From NCBI RefSeq assembly GCF_017168145.1, contig NZ_JADQTL010000012.1:124001-188000 (forward strand): 64,000 nt of DNA. Direction: 5' to 3'. The DNA is from Anaerovorax sp. IOR16 (lineage in GTDB: Bacteria > Bacillota > Clostridia > Peptostreptococcales > Anaerovoracaceae). The position numbers and the translations under genes are program-made. Under the pieces are notes generated by a model. It was given only the letters and a program-made list of their open reading frames with translations, did not search any database and was not told the origin of the DNA. This document shows positions 18,247 to 25,149 of this stretch, in pieces. Each line of letters begins with the position of its first letter. Positions within the stretch are counted from its first letter, which is position 1.

Positions 18247-18269
18247 AGGCGGTAAACCGTTTACCGCCT
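18247..18269 (-). terminator. terminator of the small P-loop gene
   Basis: AGGCGGTAAA and its complement TTTACCGCCT flank CCG (18257-18259, c/g pairing may extend). TTTTTATTG follows on the minus strand. Confidence 0.85.
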
Positions 18270-18288
18270 AATAATATACCCAAATTTC

Positions 18289-18708
18289 TCAATTTATGAT
18301 TTCATATCTATTTATATAATCACCGAGTTCTTGCATCTCTGCACTAATGCTTACAATAAAATCGGGGCCATATTTCTGTGAGATTCGATCCAAACGTGTT
18401 AAAAATTCTTCTAAATCTTTTAGTTGAACATCCGCATATTTCAATATGCTCTCGATGTAAACTTCCTCAATATCATGATCCGAACTAATTACGCCATATA
18501 CAAAGCCGATATACTCATCTGTATTTGTAATATGCTCATAATCTTCCATGCATACCACCCGTATCCTATGGTTTAAATCCAACATAAGTCTGTGATTCTT
18601 GTTAATGAATACGATGCTGCCATCCTTGGCGTCTACACTTTGGTTAGCAAGAGATATCATCTGTTTGGTTTTTCCACTACCCTTGTGTCCAACTAATAAT
18701 TTAACCAT
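18289..18708 (-). CDS. small P-loop NTP-binding protein of unknown function
   Basis: A 139-residue protein with a Walker A motif GHKGSGKT at residues 7-14, directly after the first beta-strand (MVKLLV). The rest has no recognised Walker B; candidate acidic strands are VYIESIL and FIVSIS. It is much shorter than a normal P-loop ATPase and has no clear membrane segment. GGAGG lies 8 nt before the ATG, and it sits between its own promoter and terminator, so it is probably a single-gene unit. No function is claimed. Confidence 0.75.
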   Translation of the reverse strand: MVKLLVGHKGSGKTKQMISLANQSVDAKDGSIVFINKNHRLMLDLNHRIRVVCMEDYEHITNTDEYIGFVYGVISSDHDIEEVYIESILKYADVQLKDLEEFLTRLDRISQKYGPDFIVSISAEMQELGDYINRYEIIN

Positions 18709-18748
18709 TTGAACCGCCTCCTCTTTTTCATAATTTTGAGATAATTTA

Positions 18749-18777
18749 ATTATACACTAAGCATTCAAATGGGGCAA
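18749..18777 (-). promoter_or_regulatory. probable promoter of the small P-loop gene
   Basis: TTGCCC (18772-18777) and TATAAT (18749-18754) with a 17-bp spacer on the minus strand. Confidence 0.55.
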
Positions 18778-18795
18778 GAAAGAAAAGTGAAATGG

Positions 18796-19821
18796 TTAGT
18801 ATTTTTGATTTAATCGTAATTGACCGCATGCAGCCGAAATATCACTACCCAATTCCCTTCGAATCGTGACAGGAAAGCCTTTTTTATCTAATATCTCCGC
18901 AAATTGTTCGGCGGCTTCTCTTCTTGTTCCTGTCCACTGATTTTCCTTTACCGCATTCAAAGGAATTAAATTAATATGACATAAAATTCCTGCTAGTTTG
19001 CTCATTAACTGCTGTGCATGTTTTGGAGTGTCGTTCACTCCTGCCACCAAAGTATATTCAAATGTAATACGTCTACCTGTTTGTTGTATATATTCTCTGC
19101 AAACTTGAAGTAAATCATCCATCGGATATCGTTGATTAATTGGCATAAGCTTACTACGTGCATTATCCTCTACTGCATGCAAGGAAATGGCAAGGTTAAC
19201 CTGCGGATAGTCCTTAGCAAATTCTTTAATTTTGGGAATAATACCACAAGTAGATACTGTAATATTGCGAAGTCCCATATTTAAACCATCTTTGTCATGA
19301 ATCAATTCTAAAAAGCGACATAGATTCTCATAATTATCAAACGGTTCTCCTGTGCCCATTACTACTACATTACTAATTCTTGAAGCCGTATCCTTTTCAA
19401 CCATTAAAATTTGATCCACCATTTCACTGGCAGTCAAGTTACGCTGTAATCCATTTATAGTTGATGCACAAAAGCGGCATCCCATACGACATCCTGCCTG
19501 AGATGAAATACAAATGGAATTTCCATGTTTATACTGCATATAAACGGATTCAATGGCATTTCCATCGTGTAATCCAAATAAATATTTACGCGTGCCATCT
19601 TTTTTGGAAATTTGTCTTTTTAATATTTCAAGATGACTGATTTCTGCAACTTCATCAAGCTTTTCTCTTAAATTTTTAGGAAGATTCGTCATTTCTTCAA
19701 AAGAAAAAATTCCTCGATGCATCCATGAAAACACCTGTTTTGCACGAAAACTCGGTTCACCCATATTTTGAAAAAATACTTTCAGCTCTTTTATATTCAT
19801 TTCTTTAATGTTTGATTTCAT
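18796..19821 (-). CDS. rlmN: 23S rRNA (adenine2503-C2)/tRNA (adenine37-C2)-methyltransferase RlmN
   Basis: A 341-residue radical SAM methyltransferase that methylates A2503 of 23S rRNA (and A37 of some tRNAs). The radical SAM motif CRMGCRFC follows SICISSQAG; VVMGTGEPFDNYEN, GLRNITVSTCGIIPKI and NLAISLHA are characteristic. The C-terminal Cys in AACGQL is the expected methyl-carrying cysteine. The ATG is preceded by AAGGA, which overlaps the stop of a 7-codon upstream frame at 19830-19853. Confidence 0.95.
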   Translation of the reverse strand: MKSNIKEMNIKELKVFFQNMGEPSFRAKQVFSWMHRGIFSFEEMTNLPKNLREKLDEVAEISHLEILKRQISKKDGTRKYLFGLHDGNAIESVYMQYKHGNSICISSQAGCRMGCRFCASTINGLQRNLTASEMVDQILMVEKDTASRISNVVVMGTGEPFDNYENLCRFLELIHDKDGLNMGLRNITVSTCGIIPKIKEFAKDYPQVNLAISLHAVEDNARSKLMPINQRYPMDDLLQVCREYIQQTGRRITFEYTLVAGVNDTPKHAQQLMSKLAGILCHINLIPLNAVKENQWTGTRREAAEQFAEILDKKGFPVTIRRELGSDISAACGQLRLNQKY

Positions 19822-19829
19822 TTTATTCC

Positions 19830-19853
19830 TTATATCATATAAATGTATGACAT
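19830..19853 (-). CDS. possible 7-codon leader peptide (uORF) before rlmN
   Basis: On the minus strand ATG at 19853 encodes MSYIYMI and a TAA. It has AAGAAGGG 6 nt upstream, and its stop overlaps the rlmN ribosome binding site, 8 nt before the rlmN ATG. Translation coupling or attenuation is possible, but so short a frame may be chance. Confidence 0.35.
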   Translation of the reverse strand: MSYIYMI

Positions 19854-19882
19854 TTTTATCCCTTCTTAAAATAAATGGTATG

Positions 19883-19899
19883 AATGTTATTATACCACA
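19883..19899 (-). promoter_or_regulatory. probable extended -10 promoter of rlmN with overlapping dyad
   Basis: The minus strand has TGGTATAAT (TATAAT at 19889-19894), an extended -10; no good -35 is seen. TGGTAT and ATACCA form an inverted repeat across it. Confidence 0.4.
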
Positions 19900-19961
19900 A
19901 AAAAAGAAGATTAGCCCCGTTCATTTAATCTGAAAACCTGCTATATTTTTTTTAAAAAATA

Positions 19962-19995
19962 AAAAAGCATTCTAAAAAGAAATAGAATGCTTTTT
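19962..19995 (-). terminator. terminator downstream of the CoA-transferase gene
   Basis: AAAAAGCATTCTA (19962-19974) and TAGAATGCTTTTT (19983-19995) form a perfect 13-bp stem with an 8-nt loop. A T-run follows on the minus strand. Confidence 0.85.
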
Positions 19996-20190
19996 ATAGA
20001 CTAGATATGGGTATCTAGCAACTCCCCTTTCCAATGCTTTTTATTGTTAAATCAGTACCAGGCTTGCCATTTCATTAAAGATGGATACTTTCCTTTTCGA
20101 ATTCGACTGCCAGTGCCTTTTCAACAAAGAGGAGCGTCATTTAAAATCGGTTACTACGTTTCTTTCCAAAAGCTTAAATGTAAGTCTTCT
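19996..20190 (-). other. gene-free 3' region of the CoA-transferase transcript
   Basis: No supported gene is seen between the CoA-transferase stop and its terminator. The stretch holds a palindrome CTAGATATGGGTATCTAG (20001-20018). The minus strand has one 21-codon frame beginning MTLLFVEKALAVEF without a ribosome site, followed by stops; this could be a decayed coding remnant, a structured 3' UTR, or chance. Confidence 0.4.
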
Positions 20191-21510
20191 TTAGATTGTA
20201 TCACCGAATTTTTTCGTATATAATGCTTTCAATTCATCACGGAATTGTGGATGAGCAATTGCAATTAAATTTTTTGCTCTCTGTCTAAGGGTTTTTCCTT
20301 TCAATTCTGCAATACCATATTCTGTAACAACATAATCTGCATCCTGTCGGGATGTCGTTACAGCAGCACCCTGCTGGATGCATCCTGTAATTTTAGAAAT
20401 CATAGTACCATCTTTCTTTACTGTAACAGATGGCATTGCAATAATTCCTTTCCCTTTCTGATCGAGTGACATTGCTGCACCACGCATAAAATCAACCTGA
20501 CCACCAACACCGCTAAACTGCATATCACCAATTGTATCAGAAACTATCTGACCCATAAAATCTACTGATAATGCAGAATTAATACAAACCATGTTTGAGT
20601 TTTGTGCAATGACAATCGGGCTATTAACATAGTCTACCGTATGCATTTCCAAAACCGGATTCTTATGTGCAAAATCATAAAGGCGTTTTGTTCCCATTAA
20701 GAATGTTACTATCATTTTTCCTTTATTTATTGATTTTTGAGAATTATCAATGACCCCAGCTTCATACAAGTCAACCACACCATCCGAAATCATTTCAGAG
20801 TGAATCCCAAGATTTTTCTTATCTTTTAAAGATTGTAATACAGCATCTGGAATTGCACCAATACCTAACTGTAGGGTTGCTCCATCAGGAACCAATGAAG
20901 CACAATATTTACCAATTGTTAGTTCAACATCTCCAATATGTGGAAGCTTTAAGTCTGGAAGCGGTTGTGAATGTTCTACAAAAGCATCAAATTCGCTAAT
21001 GTGTACAAATGTATCTCCATAAGTTACCGGCACTTGATCATTAATTTGAGCAATTGCCGTTTTTGCAGAACGAATGGCTTGTACCGAATAGTCTGCCGAT
21101 ACACCTAAATTGCAATAACCATGTTCATCCGGAGGAGACACCATAGCTAAACAAACATCCACATGAAAAATATCTTTACGGATATAATGTGGTACTTCAT
21201 GGAAAAAAACGGGTGTAAAGTCACCTCTTTTTTCTGCTACACAGCCTCTTGTGCATGCACTAAGGAACCAACCGTTAAATTTAAAACAATCTTTGTATTC
21301 GGGTTTGGTATATTCACCTTTACCAAGAGTAACCATGGTGCTTACCTCTACATCGCGGTAAGCATCTGCATTTGCAACCATTGCATCGATCAATGCAAGG
21401 GGTTCGGATACTGCATGAGACAATACTACTTTATCCCCTGATTTTATCAATTTAACAGCTTTTTCTGCTGTTGTCAGCTTCTTTTTGTAATCTTCTCTCC
21501 AGTTCAACAT
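20191..21510 (-). CDS. acetyl-CoA hydrolase/transferase family CoA-transferase (butyryl- or 4-hydroxybutyrate-CoA:acetate type)
   Basis: A 439-residue class I-type CoA-transferase of the family that includes butyryl-CoA:acetate and 4-hydroxybutyrate CoA-transferases. The CoA-site motifs GIGAIPDAVL and GVGGQVDFMRGA are present, and the catalytic Glu is expected in LGIHSEMISDG. AGGAGG precedes the ATG. In an anaerobic fermenter it would move CoA between an acyl-CoA and acetate; the acyl group cannot be decided from sequence. It is a single-gene unit with its own promoter and terminator. Confidence 0.9.
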   Translation of the reverse strand: MLNWREDYKKKLTTAEKAVKLIKSGDKVVLSHAVSEPLALIDAMVANADAYRDVEVSTMVTLGKGEYTKPEYKDCFKFNGWFLSACTRGCVAEKRGDFTPVFFHEVPHYIRKDIFHVDVCLAMVSPPDEHGYCNLGVSADYSVQAIRSAKTAIAQINDQVPVTYGDTFVHISEFDAFVEHSQPLPDLKLPHIGDVELTIGKYCASLVPDGATLQLGIGAIPDAVLQSLKDKKNLGIHSEMISDGVVDLYEAGVIDNSQKSINKGKMIVTFLMGTKRLYDFAHKNPVLEMHTVDYVNSPIVIAQNSNMVCINSALSVDFMGQIVSDTIGDMQFSGVGGQVDFMRGAAMSLDQKGKGIIAMPSVTVKKDGTMISKITGCIQQGAAVTTSRQDADYVVTEYGIAELKGKTLRQRAKNLIAIAHPQFRDELKALYTKKFGDTI

Positions 21511-21589
21511 GAAATCCTCCTATTAACATAGCAACAATCAGATATTATTTTTTTAATAAAAAAATTAGATATCCTCTTTCCGAATTCAC

Positions 21590-21631
21590 TTGTATGTACA
21601 ATAGTATAGCTTTATAGGTTCATAAATTCAA
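21590..21631 (-). promoter_or_regulatory. promoter of the CoA-transferase gene with a start-site palindrome
   Basis: TTGAAT (21626-21631) and TATACT (21603-21608) are 17 bp apart on the minus strand. A palindrome TTGTATGTACAA (21590-21601) sits right after the -10, where a repressor would block initiation. Confidence 0.6.
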
Positions 21632-21799
21632 CCCATTTTTGTCTTTTTTTAACAATAACTTCAAATATTTTTCTTTTGTCGCAAATTGTATTATTTATTC
21701 ATAAAATAACTATTTTATTTCATATTAATTTTCCATATTTACAATTTTAACCGTAATTATTCCAATTATGCGCTCAAAAAAAATAACTTGACTTTTATC

Positions 21800-21835
21800 T
21801 TCTACAAGTGCAGAACATTAATAGAATATATTCTA
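21800..21835 (+). promoter_or_regulatory. candidate BlaI operators
   Basis: Two dyads precede blaI: TTCTACAAGTGCAGAA at 21800-21815 (form TTCTRCA-N2-TGYAGAA, containing the TACA-N2-TGYA core usual for BlaI/MecI sites) and the perfect 14-bp palindrome TAGAATATATTCTA at 21822-21835. A TTGACT at 21788-21793 may be the -35. Confidence 0.6.
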
Positions 21836-21858
21836 CATTTGCCGAAGGAGGATACAAA

Positions 21859-22221
21859 ATGAAACGGTTACCGGATTCAGAACTGGAAATTATGTTAATT
21901 ATATGGGATGCTGCTAATCCAGTATCACGGACCTATATTCAAGAGCGTCTGCAGCGCTCCCGTGAGATTGCACCCACTACAATACTTTCCTTTCTATCAC
22001 GTTTGGAAGCGAAAGGGTTTTTAAAGGTTGAGAAGAGAGGAAAAAGTAACTACTATTTCCCTTTAATTCGCCAAGAGGATTATGTGAAAAATGAAAGTAA
22101 AACCATGCTGGAACGATTTTTTGGAAATTCAATTAAAAATTTTGTAGTTCAGCTAAGTGATTCTGATATGGTAGAAGAATCAGAGCTACAGGAATTAAAA
22201 AAATTCCTGGACCGATTCTAG
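21859..22221 (+). CDS. BlaI/MecI-family transcriptional repressor
   Basis: A 120-residue winged-helix repressor. The family pattern is clear: LPDSELEIMLIIWDAANPVSRTYIQERL, then PTTILSFLSRLEAKGFLKVEKRGKSNYY. The start is placed at ATG 21859, with AAGGAGG 7 nt upstream; the longer in-frame extension would run through the operators. It is followed after 14 bp by a BlaR1-type protease gene, forming the usual repressor-sensor pair. There is no beta-lactamase gene in the window, so the target may be the pair itself or genes elsewhere. Confidence 0.92.
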   Translation: MKRLPDSELEIMLIIWDAANPVSRTYIQERLQRSREIAPTTILSFLSRLEAKGFLKVEKRGKSNYYFPLIRQEDYVKNESKTMLERFFGNSIKNFVVQLSDSDMVEESELQELKKFLDRF

Positions 22222-22235
22222 AAGGGAGATATTTT

Positions 22236-23759
22236 ATGCTGCATACTGTATTTTCTAATTTTATGAGCATTTCACTATTTATGTCTCCAATCATAATTAT
22301 GATTTACTTGCTTTCACCATTGCTGGACAAAAGATATTATGCGAAATGGAAGTATTATCTTGGGGTATTGATTATTATACAGCTCTTGGTTCCTTTTACT
22401 TTTTTTATTTCAAACTCTTCGTTCCCTATTCATTCGATACAAATGGCAGCAGGGACGAATCCTTTTCAAAGTGCCGTTTTGCACAAGATAGAAAGCGCCA
22501 ATGAAATTCTAAGTAAAAGTACTGTAGCATCCGTTGATCCAACCGTATCATTTATCCATAACATTCCGATACTATGGATACTTTCGGTAATTGTTTTTGC
22601 TGTATTCCACATTTTACGATATCAATATACCTTGTGGAAAATAAAGCCTTGGTTTCAAGAAGCTACTTCCCAGCAAAATCAAATACTTTATAAGCTTCAA
22701 ATTGAAAGAAACATTCATAAGTACATTTCCGTAATGAGATGTGCAAAAATTAAAAGTCCATTAATGTATGGCATTATTAAGCCTAGGATAATAATTCCTT
22801 GCATAGATTATAGTGAAAAAGAATTACTTCTTATTTTTAAGCATGAACTTACACATTATGAAAAACACCATCTCTTTATAAAAAGCTTAATGTTCATCTC
22901 TGTTGCTTTTCACTGGTTCAATCCATTCGCCCATATGTTTTCTCATATGATGAACGAAACCATTGAGCTTTGCTGTGATGAAGATGTGATACATATGTTG
23001 AATGACAACGAAAAAAAGAGATATTTAGAAACGCTGTTAAAGTCCATAACGACTAGTTCGAAATGTAACGTTCCACAATTTACAACCAATTATAGCGGAG
23101 GAATTAAAATGATGAAAAAAAGATTTACCATTATTACAACAACACATAAAAAAAAGAAAGGACTTCCTGCATTTCTATTGGCAGTAATCCTATGTATAAG
23201 TATGAGTATTTTAGCTGGCTGCCGAGTTGATGCAGAAAACGGAACAATAACAGGACTACCAAATGGTATGACCGGAATTTTTGCAGAAAATCAAAGAAAT
23301 GAAGCATTAGAAAAATTAATCATTGAAGCCAATAAAATTCCGGAAGAATATCTAGAAAAAACCTTTTATTATTATAATTACGTAGATTTAAACGATGATG
23401 GTAACGATGAAATATTTGCAGTTGTTATGGGTCCTTATACCAGTGGAACGGGAGGCAGTACAGGAATGATTATTTCTCAAAATAACGGAAATCTAACCGT
23501 TCAGCAAATACTCTCTTTGATCCGTACACCAATTATCGTCAGTGAAAATACTACAAACGGATATCATGACTTGCTTGTAGAATACAGTGGCGGCGGCGTG
23601 GAACCTTCCTACGTTTCTTTAACCTATAAAGACGGCGCATATACCGGCGTTTCCTATGCTGAAAAAATAGAAAAAATTGATGACATAAATGGAACCATTA
23701 TTCTATGCAATGATATTGAAGAGGACATTAAAAACGATAAGGTATTCTTTTTGAAATAA
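22236..23759 (+). CDS. BlaR1/MecR1-like M56 membrane protease with unusual C-terminal domain
   Basis: A 507-residue protein. The N-terminal half has several membrane segments and the M56 zinc site HELTH near residue 203 with the downstream ETIELCCDEDVI segment. After another hydrophobic stretch (ending ILAGC near residue 328) comes an extracellular domain of about 175 residues. It lacks the penicillin-binding SxxK, SxN and KTG motifs of BlaR1/MecR1 and instead holds an acidic, calcium-loop-like DLNDDGNDE in YNYVDLNDDGNDEIFAV. The protease should cleave the partner BlaI when the outer domain senses an unknown signal. Confidence 0.85.
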   Translation: MLHTVFSNFMSISLFMSPIIIMIYLLSPLLDKRYYAKWKYYLGVLIIIQLLVPFTFFISNSSFPIHSIQMAAGTNPFQSAVLHKIESANEILSKSTVASVDPTVSFIHNIPILWILSVIVFAVFHILRYQYTLWKIKPWFQEATSQQNQILYKLQIERNIHKYISVMRCAKIKSPLMYGIIKPRIIIPCIDYSEKELLLIFKHELTHYEKHHLFIKSLMFISVAFHWFNPFAHMFSHMMNETIELCCDEDVIHMLNDNEKKRYLETLLKSITTSSKCNVPQFTTNYSGGIKMMKKRFTIITTTHKKKKGLPAFLLAVILCISMSILAGCRVDAENGTITGLPNGMTGIFAENQRNEALEKLIIEANKIPEEYLEKTFYYYNYVDLNDDGNDEIFAVVMGPYTSGTGGSTGMIISQNNGNLTVQQILSLIRTPIIVSENTTNGYHDLLVEYSGGGVEPSYVSLTYKDGAYTGVSYAEKIEKIDDINGTIILCNDIEEDIKNDKVFFLK

Positions 23760-23761
23760 CC

Positions 23762-23790
23762 TTGACAGAATCATAAATAGGTAGTATATT
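23762..23790 (+). promoter_or_regulatory. sigma-A promoter of the flavodoxin gene
   Basis: TTGACA (23762-23767) and TATATT (23785-23790) with a 17-bp spacer begin 3 bp after the BlaR1 stop codon. Confidence 0.65.
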
Positions 23791-23820
23791 ACACGCAAAT
23801 GTAATGTGTTACCTATTTTT
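23775..23820 (+). terminator. dyad: terminator of the blaI-blaR1 unit or operator of the flavodoxin gene
   Basis: AATAGGTA pairs with TACCTATT and inner arms ATTACA/TGTAAT surround a 6-nt loop; ATTTTTAG follows. The same dyad overlaps the -10 and start point of the flavodoxin promoter. Confidence 0.6.
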
Positions 23821-23871
23821 AGTTTAGGTGATTTTAATGTATGATTTTGAAAAAATGGAGGTAACTTTAAA

Positions 23872-24285
23872 ATGAAAACAAGCATTCTATATGCAACTAT
23901 GACCGGTCATAGTAAAAAAATCGCCCTCGAAATTGCAAGAGAGTTAAACATTTCTGCTTACAACATTAAAGAGAATCCTCAGATAGATTCTTGCGATTTA
24001 CTTTTAATTGTTAGTGGTATTTACGGTGGACAATGTAAACAAGAACTATTGGAATTTGTAAAACACTTAAATGGTACTCAAGTGAAATCCGCTGCACTTA
24101 TAACATCATCCATGAAAAAAGTAACACAAAAAGCGATACGTGAAGTACTTACTTCTAATGGTATCGAAGTCAAAGAAGAAGAATATCTTTGTCAAGGTGG
24201 TTTTTTATTTATGGGATTATCCCATCCAAATAAGGATGAAATTGCTGGTGCGGTTGAATTTGCTAAAAAATACATAGTTGATTAA
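23872..24285 (+). CDS. flavodoxin-fold protein
   Basis: A 137-residue protein with the flavodoxin phosphate-binding loop variant YATMTGHSKKIA at residues 7-18 and a conserved-looking SGIYGGQ segment in place of the usual GxxTWxxG loop. It probably binds FMN and transfers electrons in the cytoplasm, or serves as a flavodoxin-like reductase domain. GGAGGT lies upstream of the ATG. Its stop overlaps the converging Ntn-hydrolase gene by 4 bp. It follows BlaR1 but has its own promoter. Confidence 0.82.
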   Translation: MKTSILYATMTGHSKKIALEIARELNISAYNIKENPQIDSCDLLLIVSGIYGGQCKQELLEFVKHLNGTQVKSAALITSSMKKVTQKAIREVLTSNGIEVKEEEYLCQGGFLFMGLSHPNKDEIAGAVEFAKKYIVD

Positions 24286-25022
24286 ACATGTAGTCCCTTT
24301 CTTGCAATCCAAGTTGCACCATCCGGTTTTATAACTAAGATATCTACATCCCCTCCAACGGTTTTTAACCGACGTTGAAAACGCATAGCATCCATGGTAG
24401 ATTTTATTGCATATTGAGCAAAATCAATGGCATCCTGTAACGTAAAATACTGCCATGGTATGGGGTGTTCTGTATGCTTTTTATATACATACTGCCCCCT
24501 CACATCTTCTTCACGCATATAAAGCTCTGTAGTCATACGGCTTAAAATATCTCTTTCTCCATCCCATAAAGCACCTTGTGCCGAAGTATCAATGGGTTCT
24601 ATTTTTTTTTGTAACGTATTAATACGATAAATTTTTGCAATACAACTGTTTGCATCTTTTTTATATCCTGCAACAAAAAATGTTGTATCCTTGGCTGGCT
24701 CAAGGTCTTGAAAATGCTGTTGCAGCTTTTGTGGCAGCTCATCAATATCCATATATGGATTCTTTCGTATAAAATCTTCTATATAACCGGTAATCGGTGC
24801 ATTTTTTATTATGGCATTGCCGCAAGTTGACAAACCAATCCCATTATCAAATAAAAATGTCTTGTATGCTGTGTCCGTAAAATAAACACCATATTGCTCT
24901 ACAGTGGTCTCCACAAATCCCTCTTGTTCCGATGGAATCTTTTCAATGCGATTATGAGTTGTACGACTGTCACTGGCCATAACAATGCCCTCATTTACAT
25001 GAACGGTAACGATTAACGACAT
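24282..25022 (-). CDS. Anbu/proteasome-like Ntn-hydrolase with probable N-terminal serine
   Basis: A 246-residue protein. After Met removal the N-terminus SLIVTVHVNEGIVMASDSRT aligns position for position with proteasome beta and Anbu subunits (Asp17 and Arg19 in the SDSR motif), but with Ser instead of Thr at position 1. A Lys (residue 54 of the precursor) in AYKTFLFDNGIGLSTCG resembles the catalytic Lys33 strand, displaced by an insertion of about 20 residues. The start is fixed by AGGAGG 5 nt before the ATG. It is a single gene; no ATPase or partner subunit is adjacent. The family call is by pattern only; activity is inferred. Confidence 0.65.
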   Translation of the reverse strand: MSLIVTVHVNEGIVMASDSRTTHNRIEKIPSEQEGFVETTVEQYGVYFTDTAYKTFLFDNGIGLSTCGNAIIKNAPITGYIEDFIRKNPYMDIDELPQKLQQHFQDLEPAKDTTFFVAGYKKDANSCIAKIYRINTLQKKIEPIDTSAQGALWDGERDILSRMTTELYMREEDVRGQYVYKKHTEHPIPWQYFTLQDAIDFAQYAIKSTMDAMRFQRRLKTVGGDVDILVIKPDGATWIARKGLHV

Positions 25023-25096
25023 GAATTCCTCCTATAAATTAAAATCTATTTTTATCTAGTAAGAAAATCTAACGGTATACTTTATAGATAAAAAAT

Positions 25097-25125
25097 GGGC
25101 TGCCTTAAAAAAATTAAGGCAGCCC
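25097..25125 (-). terminator. terminator of the NADH oxidoreductase operon
   Basis: A perfect 12-bp stem GGGCTGCCTTAA with its complement closes a 5-nt loop and is followed by ATTTTTTAT on the minus strand. Confidence 0.93.
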
Positions 25126-25149
25126 TAATGGATTTTTATATCGACAACC

